A stretch of 64,000 nucleotides of DNA from Lactarius indigo (lineage: Eukaryota > Basidiomycota > Agaricomycetes > Russulales > Russulaceae), in assembly GCA_025766275.1 (NCBI GenBank), contig JAFKAC010000014.1, forward strand, positions 1 through 64,000. Reading direction: 5' to 3'. Position numbers and translations under genes: made by a program. Position 1 is the first letter of the stretch. Each line of letters begins with the position of its first letter. This document shows positions 20,813-33,361 of the stretch, one piece after another. The notes below the pieces were generated by a model. That model did no database searches and had not been told where the DNA came from. It worked only from the letters and a program-made list of their open reading frames with translations.

Positions 20813-22113
20813 CCTCCACCTGACGTCAAGCTTGGTGTAAATATGGGCATTGCTTAGATCCATGATAAGGTCAGAAATGAGGGGAAGGGGGTATTGATTG
20901 TGAATGGTGACTGCGTTGATCTTCCGATAGTCTTGTACCGGCCGTAGTTTCCCATCCTTCTTTTTGATGAAGAAGAAAGATGACGCATACGGGGATTTGG
21001 AAGGCCTTATGTACCCCTTCTTTAGCTGTTCGTCTATCCATTCTCGTAACTTCTTATCTTCTTCTTGAGTCATTGGGTATATTTTGCAGTCGATGGCGTC
21101 AGCTGTTCCTGGTTTGAATTCGATCGCGTGATCCCAGGGTCTACTGGGAGGAAACCTGTCCAACACTTCTTCACTGAAGAGGTGTTCAAATTCCTGATAT
21201 TCAGGGGGTAACTCAGCTTTAGTGATGTATTGGTGGGCAGCGATGGCGAGATCCATAGCCGTTGCCCTGATTCAACAGTCCTCTTCAAATTGTTGTTGTT
21301 GCTCATTGGTGATGACACAGGAATGTACAATTTCATACTCGTCGTCCTGTACGGAGGAGGCTGCCACTATGGGTGTGATTTGTTCGATGCGGGGGTTCAC
21401 TGACCAAATGACAATGGGGAGCATTGCTTCGTGTATAGCTGCTTGTGACCATTTGATGTGAGGGTCATATATGGCGAGCCATGGGTATCCTAATACAACG
21501 TCTTCGTCCCCTATGTCCGTGATGAGGAAGCATATTTCCTTATTAATTCCTTTAGTTTGCACATCCACATCAACATAGTGAGTGATATGCCCCAACTTGT
21601 TTTCAGTATTATCAATATTCCATATCTTCTTTGGGACATCTAGCGGTTTGGTCCCGAACCCCATCCTTTTGACAAAGGAGGGTTTCATGAAGCAGTGGGT
21701 TGCTCCTGAGTCGACTAATGCTCGTATGTCGGCCATTGCGTAACTGGTGTGAATTGATACTGGAACTCTTATTGAATGATAGCGAGTCGTGATTACACTG
21801 TTACAATTGACTGCCCTTACCCAGGCTGATGGGTTCAGGCGTCCTGAAAACCCTCCTTCTTCCACAACTGTTGGAGGATAATATCTTTTACGTCGTCCGA
21901 TTCTCTGGCTACTCTGTTGAGCCAGTCACTGGCGTGCTGTTGAAGGGGTACTTCTTGAACCACCCTGGTAGCAACGTCGGGTTCTTGTTGATGATAGTCA
22001 GTATCAATATACCAACTGGTTGATGCTTGGGATTGATAATCCCTTTGTGGCTGTCTGCAATCACGGGCCATGTGTCCATCCTTTCCACAATTGTAACAAG
22101 TGACTGGCCTTTG
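20813..22113 (-). pseudogene. Gypsy-1 pol 5' part (RT start, protease) and gag end
   Basis: Minus strand: the RT N-terminal half (20,815-21,250) stops where the hAT inserted. The protease block with DSGATHCFMKP is at about 21,670-21,720, and the gag C-terminus with part of the CCHC knuckle at 21,835-22,100. The GGGTTTT slip site is conserved near 21,850. The block ends at 22,113 with CTTTG, the left copy of the duplication flanking the 36.4-kb insertion. Several frame changes show it is dead. Confidence 0.9.
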
Positions 22114-22335
22114 TGTAACGCCACTACAGGGGCGTTGCGTACGACCTGTACTGAGTCAGTCGAATAACGGTAGCGCAAGCTCCAAGGCTTGGCTTCAGCG
22201 CAATGATGCACAAGGATCACAAGGACGATGGTCACTTGGATCGTAGAGGAGGGCCAAGACTCGAAGGCCTGGCAGCAACAAGGGGGATTCATGAGACTAT
22301 GAAGACACAAGGCGTTCGAGTGTAGTATTTACACA
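22114..22335 (-). repeat. LTR-D, left half
   Basis: The first 40 bases follow the same pattern as the start of LTR-C (TGTtACG..CCTACg...CGT.TGt.CGAC.TG.AC.GAG). It has a small inverted ACGCC/GGCGT motif and a TATTTACA box near its inner end. The inner boundary is approximate. Confidence 0.55.
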
Positions 22336-22344
22336 AGAAGTCTA

Positions 22345-22480
22345 GTCAGCCAATGATCTGGCATGACTTCCATAACTGATGGGCCAACCGACGGTGAGAG
22401 TCTTTCATATGTCATGGGCCAGCCGACGTCGGCCGACGGCAAAGAATCTCCCAAGACTCATGGGTCAACCGACGTTGGCT
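22345..22480 (+). repeat. Outer KDZ subterminal inverted repeat, left arm
   Basis: Three GGGCCAACCGAC / GGGCCAGCCGACG-type words with the palindrome CCGACGTCGG at about 22,421-22,432. The right arm (58,060-58,220, inverted) keeps the same words in the same order and spacing, including GTGAGAGTCTT and CATATGTCATGGGC. Confidence 0.85.
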
Positions 22481-22599
22481 CGGACGGACAAAATGCATAA
22501 ATACCTCCGAGTGAGATGACCGAATGCAAACCAAGGGTGTATTGTCAGGAGAATCACATTAGACACTTTCAAAGATATGGGATATATGGCATCAAGGAC

Positions 22600-23515
22600 C
22601 ATCATTCTCGGACAGATGATCGTGATTATTGTCCGAGAGTATATCTCGGACGGACAGCTAAGAAGTACGTCTGAGAACATATCTCGGACGGATGGCTAAT
22701 ATCATTGTCCGAGAACATATCTCGGACGGACGGCTAAGATCTACGTCCGAGAACGTATCTCGGACAGATGCTTAAGATCTACGTCCAAGAACGTATCTCA
22801 GACGGACGGTTAAGATCTACGTCTGAGATAGTATCTCGGACGGATGGCTAAGATCTACGTCTGAGAACGTATCTTGGATGGATGCTTAAGATCTACGTCC
22901 GAGATAGTATCTCGGACGGACGGCTAAGATCTACGTCTGAGAACGTATCTCGGACGGATGGCTAATATCTACGTCCGATATACTATCTCGGACGGATGCT
23001 TAAGATCTACGTCCGAGATAGTATCTCGGACGGATGGCTAATATCTACGTCCGATATACTATCTCGGATGGATGCTTAAGATCTACGTCCGAGATACTAT
23101 CTCGGACGGATGCTTAAGATCTACGTCCGAGAACGTATCTTGGACGGACGGTTAAGATCTACGTCCGAGAACGTATCTCGGACGGATGCTTAAGATCTAC
23201 GTCCGAGAACATATCTCGGATGGTTGGTGAAGAACCACGTCCAACAATATATCTCAGACAGATGATTGAGAACTTCGTCCGAGGTATACTCTTGGACAGA
23301 TAATCAAGGATATTGTCCAAGATATATTCTTGGACAGATGATCAAGAGCATTGTCTGAGATGTATTCTTGGACAGATGATCATGAACATTGTCCAAGAAT
23401 ATATCTCGGACAGATGCTTAGGCACATTGTCCGAGAATGTATCTCGGACAGATGATCAAGAACATTGTCCGAGAATATATCTCGGACACATTATTGTGTA
23501 TACAGATCAATAATA
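22600..23515. repeat. 38-bp tandem array of CGG/CCG hairpin units, outer KDZ left end
   Basis: About two dozen 38-bp units. Each has TCTCGGACG, a 15-nt spacer such as GATGCTTAAGATCTA, and CGTCCGAGA, so each unit is an inverted pair of CTCGGAC half-sites. The best-kept copies are at 22,720-23,220; toward 23,500 units diverge (TTGGACAGATGATCAAGA type). It has the same unit length and half-sites as the array at 57.5-57.9 kb. Confidence 0.95.
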
Positions 23516-23834
23516 GGTCTTGATCATGCCCACCGACAATATATCTCAGGCAGATAACTGCGAACACCCTTCATGATGTGATCTCAAACAGATTACTGTG
23601 TGTTCTTTGACAGTATATGTCAGACAGGTGATAATTAGCACCTTCAAAAAGTATATCTTCGAGAGCTCATATCAGTAGCCACCTATTACCAGGAAGCCCC
23701 TTGTAAGAATACATCTTATACTGATAACCCAAATTACTTCTGGACACCATCTCTTGGAAATGTTGCACAAATGATATATTCTTCGATGCTGTTCAATGTC
23801 ATCTGCCCAAGATATGGGCCCACAGTAATCTGAT
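23516..23834. other. Degenerate array tail, no gene
   Basis: Continues with weak CTCAGGCAGAT / CTCAAACAGAT echoes of the 38-bp unit, then the unremarkable 3' flank of KDZ-1. Confidence 0.5.
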
Positions 23835-26800
23835 TTATTGATCCTCCAATCTATTATGAGCAGATGTTATTGGAGTGAGTGCCTTGACTGAACTCCTACA
23901 CATCTCCTCCCATCTGTGCACCTGGTATGATGCATATGCACTGTGCCCATCCAACCTCCCCTTTGTTGCCACATCCATCCATGTCTTCCAACACTCTGCC
24001 TTTGCATGGAAGTAAGCTGGAACCCACAATGCTTCATTTCTGATGCTCTTATCTTCCTCCTTCCATTGTTCAAGCTGTGACTTTGCTCGCAGCCAATGCA
24101 CACGGTTAACTATTCATTCAATCAGCATGGGTCATGGGCATGCATAAAAGTAGTCACTCACATTCATCAAACCATGCACCACCTCTCTTTTCAGAAGTAC
24201 CAAAGCTCCAGAGCCATGGAAGCTGTGTGTTCCGCTGCCCCACTACTCCAGCACCAAGGATGGCTGTATGAACACGGAGATCTGTTGCCTGGAGTAATGG
24301 TAGTTCTTGTAAATCTTTGGATATTTGCTGCACCTTGATGTATGCATCTCTTGCCATGCTATATGTCCGAGCATGCTCATGGACTGTGTTATCAACGCTC
24401 TGGACTGCAGTCCAGGCACGAGTCTTCGTTTTCTGTGTTCGCGCACCTCAGACCTGGGTCCGGAACAGTGCCGATTTGAAGCCCAATGCCAGGCGAATCC
24501 TGTGGATCGAATCATTTGCCTGGGCATAGCGCAACTTAGCCTCCTTAAGTGCAAGAGATTTGACACCATGAGTGATACACCATTCTGCTCCAAGTGTTGA
24601 TGGGAGTAAAATCGGAATGTCCTCTGCATTGGTACCCTCCGATCCAGAGATGTCCAATATCTGAGTCTTGGATCTTGGAACTGTGGAATCCTCCATATCA
24701 TCCACATGGTCATACTCTCCATAGTCACCCAGTGATGGGATGGGTGCATCCAGTGGTTGATGGTGGAGCAGAAAGGCATCTGCCTGGTGTGAAAACATGT
24801 CAATCAGCTTCTGCAGGTGGATCCGCTTGTTCTCAATTGTCTGAAACTCTTCAATTGTGTGTGAGCCATGGGTCCGGAGCTGATATCTGATGGCCAATCT
24901 AAGCAAGCCATCAGGTGTACAATTCCGGTGATGTTAACACTGATGGCCAACTGACTGCATTTCCTGAATCTTCAGGCCACATGAAATCCATGATGTCCCA
25001 CCACGAATGGAATGGTTCCCATCCTCATCTGCCATCAGTTGCTGTTGAATCATGGCACGAGAAGGTGCTTAAATCCAGCATTAGTTCGGAGGAGGCTATC
25101 CATGATTGGTGTCCGAACCTTTCTGCTTCACTGTGTCATATATGTCCATGCTAGAAGGGTCCACACCTCTCCGTGTCTGTGCGGCCATGTCCTCCTCTAG
25201 CCATTGCTTGGTCTTGTCCTTAAAATGTTCACTAAGAGATTCAAATGCCTTGCTGCTTGCATCTAGGCCATGCTCCGAGCGCTTCCACCGCTTGAGAAGT
25301 GATGGAACTGTCATATTCAAGTGATGTTAACTCTGTATGTCATTATGTATAATCCGGCCATACCGATCCGGACCAGCTTCTTCCAGTTGGAGTGGTTCAT
25401 GTGGGCATCTAGGACCTCTTGCCTATGAGCCAGGGACATCCCTTGTGTGCTCCGTGATATGTTATTCAGTGGGGCCCATAAGGTCTCTATGATCTCTCCA
25501 TCAACCTGCTTTGCACCAGGAATGTAGCTCGGAGAGAATCGTGGTAAGCAAGAATCTTGGTGGCCATGTATGTGGAACAGTCCGATACCCATCCGGATGT
25601 CCAAGGCCTCGGAGCTGGGTAGTGACAATCCTGGACTGTTCCTTACTTGCTCCTGGAAGTGCACTCTGTATTGGCACATGATGTCATACATCACCAGTGC
25701 AACTGGCATGTCTTCCATGTTGTAAGAAAGAGCTTTGCAGATGCTGTAGTCCATATTTATTTGCCTGGAGATCATTGTAAATCAGTTGCAGACTGAGACT
25801 TTTAGTGAATGGGGCATGCCTCTCTCCCTTCTGGAAGTCTACCACAGAAGTTGGAACAAAGAATCCATGGCAGCAAGCTGTTGCACCAATCCCTGTGACA
25901 TCAAGATGTGCCCTACTTAAATTTGCCTGTTCAATGGCTTTGTATGTGTTACATGTGCTTGGCTATTGGGCCATCAGCCAAACCAAACCTGGTAGGGAGG
26001 CACAACATACCTGGACAATTTCATGGCCACTTTTAAGATGAGCCTTGTACAGTTCTGGATTCGCCATGAAGGCCATTCCAGCAGACAGTGCAACATCCTT
26101 CTCTCCAGACCTGTGCCTCATGTGCTCTGCAGAGAAATTTCCATCCATAATGAATGTTCGGATCAATTCATTCCTATAGGGGGTCAATGACATGAAAACA
26201 GTGTCCGAAGATTCCACATACGGTTCATATCTGGCCTTCCAATCTCTTGGGAGGTTGACTCCTGGCTGTGGACATGCTGGGCAGAAAACTGCCATGGAGC
26301 CATCCGGAGACATTTCCTCCGACTGGTGTCCAAGTCCCTGCTCCATTCTGGACCTGAGGTCTCGCCATTGGCGTGATGTCCTCAATAGTTGTCTATACAA
26401 ATTCTGCAACAATTCATTATTGACTGTGGGTGATGTGGAAGAAGAGGAACAGACCGGAACAAGTCCTGGGAACATTCTACTGGTCTGGCTTTGCAACTTG
26501 GAATAGTACTGTTGGGCTGTGGTCTTGCACTCCAAGTTGTCATTCAGAAAGTCATCAAGAACTGAGAATGTGAACAGAGTCCTGACTTGCTTGAAGGTAG
26601 CAGGAAATAGACCACTCTGGAGCAGCTGTTCATCTTGGTTATCCGATTCGGAGCAGACACAGAACACTGTCTCCATTTCAAAGATACCACTCCTGTCCAC
26701 AATTGTTAGAATCTGATTTCCTGAGAGCTCTCTGGGTGCCTGATCCATGGACATGTGCTTGTCACTTGAATCCAGAAAGATGTCCGAATTGTCAAATAGT

Positions 26801-27705
26801 GCATCTGAAATGATTGGAGTAGTTGATACACCACAAGGCTTCAGGGTATCCTGGGGTGTGGCTGAGTGGTCTGAAAGTTGGAGAGATTCTAGTTCCTCTT
26901 GAACGGAGTGCAGCGAAGATGACAACCCAGGTCCGGTGTGTTTATTTCTCTTGCCATGGGGTCCCTGTGCTGCTCTGATTCCCTAGATGAGCATGAGCAC
27001 AGGTACACATGAGACAATGCAATGGTATTATACTTCAACAGTCAATGGACATGGTGCACCAGCATGCCCAAGGAACAGCACAAATCCCAGTGAGTGCAGT
27101 GAAACCGGAGTATAGTGTGTTGCAGTCCATAGAAGTGGCCGATGAAATGGTGAATGCCTGTGAGACTTGACACAGCAGGATTGACAAAACAGTGGTGCTC
27201 CGACACAGTCAGGGCACTTGACCTCTCCATGGCCATGGCATATAGAGCATGTGGAGGAAGAAGGCCGACTCTCCATGGCCAAAAGTATATGGAGATATCT
27301 GCTCCGGAGTTGAAGCCATTGCTCCATGACAGTCTACATCAAATTAGCATCCTTCACCCCATGTAGTGGATATCTGGTACATACAGGTGCCTGTGGTTGA
27401 GACTGCTTGGTCTCATCATTTGGAAGCTCATCCATTTGCTCATCTATCCATTGCTCGGCTTGTGTATCTTTGAAGGAGGCTGAGGCCATTTGAGATCCCT
27501 CTGCTGTGGCTGGATCTAATGCTTTGTCCTTCTTTCCCTTCTTTGAGTTGGAAGACTCTCCAGCCTTTGCCTTGGTTGGGAGGAGAATGGGGACAGACTT
27601 CTGCGTGGTCCGAATGCCCCTCTTGGTCCGTCTGTGATGAATGATAACTTCTTCAATACCGTCCTCAGCTGGTAGAAGAGATTCAGCTGCACGTCTCCGA
27701 GGCAT
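23835..27705 (-). CDS. KDZ-1: KDZ-family transposase of the outer element, with an in-frame stop
   Basis: The ATG is at 27,703-27,705 and the stop at 23,835-23,837, with several short introns (for example GTATGT...GTAG, 51 nt, after the first exon). N-terminus: a Lys-rich tail, then a cysteine cluster (CSIC, CPDC, CQSCC, followed by His residues; 27,080-27,260) like the CxC2-type clusters attached to KDZ transposases. Core: CPACPQPG, DGNFSAEHM (about 26,130), GIGATACCHGFF, YDIMCQ (about 25,680), HGHQDSC, and DGEIIETLWAPLN (about 25,480), the RNase H-like catalytic region. A C-terminal helical part follows. A TGA at 24,448-24,450 stands where KDZ-2 has Arg, so the last ~190 residues are cut off. 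It probably moved the outer element once; activity now is doubtful. Confidence 0.85.
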
Positions 27706-27864
27706 CTCTGGTGATCAGAAAGTATAAACAGGAGGGGTGTATCCGTGGTGGATGATGCTATTTCGGTATGTATCAATGTTCCTTTTATATCTGCTGCTCC
27801 ATGCACATCTCATATATGTCCATTATCGATCTCAGAGATACCTGATAGTTTGTGGCAGGTGTCT

Positions 27865-28110
27865 CGGACACTGAATCTATATGGGTATGTCAGTCCGAGA
27901 TTGCCAGTACGAGATTGTCAGTCCGAGAGTGTCAGTCCGAGATTGTCAGTCCGAGATTGTCAGTCCGAGAGTGTCAGTCCGAGATTGTCAGTCCGAGATT
28001 GTCAGTCCGAGATTGTCAGTCCGAGATTGTCAGTCTGAGACTGTCAGACTGAGACTATCAGTCCATGATTCTCAGTCTGTGATTCTCAGTCTGAGATTGT
28101 CCACTGATTC
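27865..28110. repeat. 14-bp array with TCCGAG words
   Basis: About 14-16 copies of GTCAGTCCGAGATT with small changes, upstream of the KDZ-1 start and between KDZ-1 and gene G. Each unit carries one TCCGAG, the outer element's word. Position suggests a promoter-proximal binding array. Confidence 0.9.
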
Positions 28111-28358
28111 CATTTCATGGAGTTTGACAATCTAATATTTCATATTCATCTCTCAGAGTTGTGTTACCCCACATACATCTCAGAAGCAGTAACAGAATGT
28201 ATGGTATGCCAACATTCATGATATAGACCATGTAGATCTAGTTCACTGATTGGGTACTCAGTCCGAACACAGGTACATGCAATAGCTACCTGCAGACCTA
28301 TATACTACAATAGTACCACCCACCCATGACAGCACCTCTGGTGCAAGCTTTGGATGGA

Positions 28359-28788
28359 TCATCCACTCATCTCAACATACTCCGAAGGCAGCGCAATCCC
28401 CTGTGCATCACAAAGTGCCTTAGCCATGATGCACATATTCTGGAGGTCAATGTGGAGCCTGTCAATCTCCACAATGATCTGATTATACTATGCCCCACAT
28501 AAGGATACCGTAAAATATGCTCCAGAGTGATGCACATACCAGGTTTCCCAAGGCAACTAGTGACTCTAAGTCCGAGTTGGAACCATCCAAACCAGAGACA
28601 TCCGAATTTGAGCTGCTTGCATCAGAACTAGTGCTGATGCCTTCATCATTGTAGTGGGCCGGATACATATCTTCTTCATCAAATGATTCAAAACCTGATG
28701 AGATGCAGGTCTCTGGCTCGGAGAGATTGGAAGGTGTATCATGGTCATGTGTAAACAAGGATCCATGTGTTTCTGTCATTGGCAACAT
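28359..28788 (-). CDS. Gene G: small two-exon gene of the outer element
   Basis: Exon 1 is 28,788-28,540 (83 codons) and exon 2 is 28,478-28,359 (39 codons plus TGA); the 61-nt intron runs from GTATGT to TCAG in phase 0. The product is about 122 residues: an acidic, Ser-rich N-terminus (DEED, SSDASSSNSD) and a short amphipathic helix, IIVEIDRLHIDLQNMC. I do not recognise it. The acidic tail plus helix resembles small protein-interaction partners; genes C and D also end in helices, but homology is unproven. The stretch upstream to about 29.4 kb has only short frames. Confidence 0.5.
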
Positions 28789-29399
28789 CTTCCTGATGGA
28801 TTCGGAGTGAGGTTCGGAATTGACTATGGTTGTGTATACAGTGGTTGTATAGTACAGTGTTTCGTGAGCATTTATAAGCTATCTGAGTATCCAATATCTC
28901 ATGGATAATGGCATAATCTGTAACACAGTACCCCACCCCACTCCGATCACCTATTGTCAAGTATAGCACTTCACTGGGTTTGAATTGAAACATGTGTGAT
29001 GTATGTGGAGTGAGTGAATACTCTGCAAGATCTCTTGGGTTGCATTGGATATGTAGAGATGTCACCACAGCATAGGCAACACACACAAGGATTACTAGTC
29101 TGCTAGTCATATGATCATAATGAATGCACTATGTGCCTAGCAATTCGTACTTGATTGCTTAGCATTAGTATCAGCATCCTTGCCTAGACACCCAATTTGG
29201 ACGGATATTAGTCACTGACACACACCAAAGTCCGATGTCTGTGCAAATGAATGTCCGAGATTCACGGAAATAAATGTCCGAGATTCACGGAAATGAATGT
29301 CCAATGTCAACAGGATGCATGTTTTGGCTATTAGTGGACAGTCTTTGATGCCATCAGTTCTCTTAATTGATACAGGTACACCAAGTCATGCTAACACAT
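28789..29399. other. Outer-element spacer, left flank of the inner insertion
   Basis: No gene is supportable; one minus frame at 28,745-29,110 has a hydrophobic start but overlaps gene G and lacks other support. Copies of TCCGAGATTCACGGAAAT at 29,263-29,295 carry the outer-element word. The last clear outer word is near 29,280, so the inner element begins between there and 29,520. Confidence 0.5.
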
Positions 29400-29699
29400 G
29401 TACCGAAGATACACTATGTAATGATATACGAACATAACAGACACATGTGCTCCCCTGTCTGTTTGGCACAGAGATGGGAGCAGAGGAGCCCATGACGCAG
29501 ATTTGGGTCATTGTACTCGGCAGAGCCCACGTGACAATTTCACGAGCGCATCGGCAAAGCCCACGTGGGCCCATTGTGTGACTTAAGCGCATATAGATGT
29601 ATGGGCCCATGAATATGTATTCTGTATAGGCATCGTATGGGCCAACCAAACACATATAGGGAAACTGCACAAGGTCCATGTATAGGCCCAGGACAAATG

Positions 29700-31310
29700 G
29701 GGGGTATCTGGCAATGAGCTTGTATTGGCCCAGAATTAAATTGCAATGTCATTGACAATATACACGTATGGGCCCATAGGACTGGCATTTGCTGCTGCCG
29801 ATGCAATTGTAATGGCCCAGGGCAAGCAGGAAAGCTGCCGAACAAGAGCTTTGTGTAGGCCGACGATGTGCACATAAGACCAAGCTTGTGCTGTTGCCGA
29901 TGATATTGTGATGGCCCATAGCAGGTGGCGACAGCTGCTGAACATATATCTCGTGTGGGCCCATGGCAGCCATGTGTATATTCTGCCAACTAGCTTGTAT
30001 TGGCCTACGATGGTCACTTGTATATTCTGCCGATGAGCTCGCATTGGCCCAATCCAACCTATCATGTATCTGACAATATACATGTCTGGGCCCATAGGAA
30101 GGCATTTGTGCTACTGCCAATTAGCTCGTAATGGCCCACAGTAGGTAGCAACGGCTGCCGAGCATATATCTCGTGTGGGCCCATGGCAGCCATGTGCGTA
30201 TTCTGCCAACTAGCTTGTATTGGCCTACGATGGCCACTTGTATATTCTGCTGATGAGCTCGCATTGGCCCAATTCAACCTATCATGCATCTGACAATATA
30301 CATGTCTGGGCCCATAGGAAGGCATTTGTGCTACTGCCAATTAGCTCGTAATGGCCCGCAGTAGGTAGCGACGGCTGCCAAGCATATATCTCGTGTGGGC
30401 CCATGGCAGCCATGCGCGTATTCTGCCAACTAGCTTGTATTGGCCTACGATGGCCACTTGTATATTCTGCCGATGAGCTCGCATTGGCCCAATTCAACCT
30501 ATCATGTATCTGACAATATACATGTCTGGGCCCATAGGAAGGCATTTGTGCTACTGCCAATTAGCTCGTAATGGCCCGCAGTAGGTAGCGACAGCTGCCG
30601 AACATATATCTCGTGTGGGCCCATGGCAGCCATGTGCGTATTCTGCCAACTAGCTTGTATTGGCCTACGATGGCCACTTGTATATTCTGCCGATGAGCTC
30701 ACATTGGCCCAATTCAACCTATCATGCATCTGACAATATACATGTCTGGGCCCATAGGAAGGCATTTGTGCTACTGCCAATTAGCTTGTAATGGCCCACA
30801 GTAGGTAGCGACGGCTGCCGAGCATATATCTCGTGTGGGCCCATGGCAGCCATGCGCGTATTCTGCCAACTAGCTTGTATTGGCCTACGATGGCCACTTG
30901 TATATTCTGCCGATGAGCTCGCATTGGCCCAATTCAACCTATCATGCATCTGACAATATACATGTCTGGGCCCATAGGAAGGCATTTGTGCTACTGCCAA
31001 TTAGCTCGTAATGGCCCACAGTAGGTAGCGACGGCTGCCGAGCATATATCTCGTGTGGGCCCATGGCAGCCATGCATGTATTCTGCCAACTAGCTTGTAT
31101 TGGCCTACGATGGCCACTTGTATATTCTGCCGATGAGCTCGCATTCAACCTATCATGTATCTGACAATATGCATGTCTGGGCCCATAGGAAGGCATTTGT
31201 GCTACTGCCGATTAGCTCGTAATGGCCCACAGTAGGTAGCAACGGCTGCCGAACATATATCTCGTGTGGGCCCATAATCGGCATGTATGATTGATGCTGA
31301 TGAACCTGAT
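29700..31310. repeat. 220-bp tandem array, inner KDZ left end
   Basis: Seven or so units at a 220-bp period; five copies run in register from 30,062 to 31,160. Landmarks per unit: TGGGCCCA palindromes, CTGCCGAT/CTGCCGAG, and CAACTAGCTTGTATTGGCC. The repeated 92-residue minus frames are an array artefact. In reverse complement, the words match the array at 47.7-49.4 kb. Confidence 0.95.
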
Positions 31311-31348
31311 TACACTCGCAATAGCCACAGGGTCTACTTGAACTATAG

Positions 31349-32528
31349 TTATGGCATGAGATCATAGCTCTTTCCATCATACATGGTATTTAGAGTCTTC
31401 TGGCCATCATGAAGCTGCACAATTTCCTGCCGAAGCATCTCAAGGACCCTCTCATGTGTCTCACATCTCGATTTCAGGTCCTCAATCATCTTGTCTTGCC
31501 CCTCGCATCTACTTTTCAGAGCCTGGACCTCTTTTTCTAGGTCTCTGACAACACTATTGTTGTCTTCGCCTCGAACTGACAGTATGCACGATGAGTGTAA
31601 AACCAGATGTAAACTTCAGTGAACACACATGAGATTGCTGGCTCATTGCCTTCCTCCCTGCTTTCATTGGCGTTCTCTTCTTGGGGCGAAGGCTTGTCCT
31701 TTATAAACACTGTCTTGGACTGCTTCCCCTCGTCCCTGACATTTGGCCCATCTCCCTTTGGCGGGTTTGTGTGCTTAGCCATCTTACCCTTGGCTTTATC
31801 TCGTAGCCTAGCTACCTTTGAACTACAGGTATTTGGAGTGTCGTGTAGAACCTGCAGGAATAATAGATCTTGGATCTTTGGGCCAGCTTTATGTTTCAAT
31901 CCAATCACTTACGTTTCCATTATCTTGTCTCTTTGGCATAGTACCGGTGATTGCTTTAGTACAGTCATTGGCAGCTTTCTGTTTTTCTGCCGATCTTGTG
32001 ACAATTTCTTCGGCAGCAATTTTATTTCTCAGTGCATCTGTGGGATAAAATATGGGACTCACTCCGAAGACCGCCACCAGCAGCACACTGCTGCTTCTTC
32101 CCATTGCTAGGAATAGTGACTATTGAATGGTCAACCTCTGTTGAATCGTCTTGAGGTTCAGGTGCCATAGATTCCAGAACGGAAGCTGCCGACGGGATAC
32201 TCATTGCTACATTGCTTACCATCGCCGAACCTTCTTGAAGCTTAGGTACCATCCATTCGCCACAGGAAGCTGCCGATGTAAGTAGAGACCCATGAACATC
32301 AGAGAACAGTACCGTACCATTTTGACCAGGTAGATGTATGTCCAGCGGTGGAAGATCTTTGGGTGAAGTATAATAGTTGCTACTTAACACCTTTGGATTA
32401 TCCTCAGAGACAGCTCTCATGTTCAGGGAGGTTTCAGACTCGTTGAACATCAAAGCAAGGCTCAATAGGAGTGGGTGAACACGGGGAGGTGTGGGACTTC
32501 TTGTATTCGCATCAACAAAATAGTTCAT
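31349..32528 (-). CDS. Gene D: coiled-coil protein of the inner element
   Basis: The ATG is at 32,526-32,528 and the TAA at 31,349-31,351, in about five exons. The N-terminal ~150 residues are Ser/Pro-rich; the middle is basic and Glu/Lys-rich (KGKMAKHTN, KQSKTVF). The last exon (31,349-31,570) is a heptad-rich coiled coil starting DLEKEVQALKSRCEGQDKMI. I do not recognise a family. Exact middle exon edges were not fixed. The motif TCGGCAGC occurs in its coding region (32,010-32,017). It lies between the left array and gene F. Confidence 0.6.
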
Positions 32529-33361
32529 CGATTCTCTCTAGAAATATCTGAGCTTAGCTTGTAGAAGCAGATGGAAAGCACACTAGGATACCAAGCGTGC
32601 TCTCAATAAATTCTTCCACTTTATTTCATCTTGGTGTGTGCATGTGCGGTATGCTTCTAGCCCATTTTTGAGCATAGCGGCATGGTGGTGAAGAGTTTGT
32701 TCATCTTTGGTTAGACCGAGCATGGATGTTGACATGGAATAGAGCTGGTAGTAGATCCAGGGGGAGGCAGTACAGAGCGCATATGCAGGTCTGTAATCAT
32801 GGCCCATCCAGATATATTGTCAACTGTCCTATCAGAGCGTTCGGGTTCTGTCGGCAGCTAGTGTGGGTATATAATACAGGCCATCACAGCATTTCTCCTA
32901 GCAGCGTCTGATTGGGCAGCTATGAGTTTATTGCATCACCGGGTAGGCTGCTACAAGCTTATCGGTAGCACCTGACTGGACCATTCCAAATATATCAAAA
33001 GTTGCTGATTGGGCCATGGCAAGCTTATGGCCATTATCTGATTAGGCTGCCGTGAGCTTATCGGCGGCACCTGATTGGGCTATTGGGCTACCGCAAAGTT
33101 TATCGGCATCACCTAATTAGGCTGGTGCAAGTTTATCGGCAGCACCTGATTGGGCCATTGTAATTTTATCGGTAGCACTTGATTGGGCCACTGCAACTTG
33201 ATCAGCAGCAACAGGTTTATGGGCAGCAACTGATAGGCCACCGCGAGCTTATCGGCGGCACCTGATTGGGCCATTGTAAGTTTATCGGCAGAAACTTATT
33301 GGGTCACTGCGAGCTTATCGGCAGCACCTGATTGTGTTGCTGAAACATGCTTCCATCTACC
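32529..33361. repeat. Spacer with irregular TCGGCAGCACCTGATTGGGC repeats
   Basis: From about 32,900 to 33,350 there are roughly ten irregular 35-50-bp units containing GCAAGYTTATCGGCAGCACC and TGATTGGGCCA. They again combine TCGGCAGC with a GGGCC core, as in the end arrays. No gene is seen. Confidence 0.8.

Noticed and set aside
22600..23515. CRISPR-like array
   Set aside because: Regular 38-bp period, but there are no distinct unique spacers, units drift gradually, and the context is a eukaryotic transposon.
28745..29110. 121-residue minus frame with a signal-peptide-like start
   Set aside because: Overlaps gene G, no homologous partner in the inner element, no splice support.
30062..31000. 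Repeated 92-residue minus frames
   Set aside because: One frame per 220-bp array unit; an array artefact.
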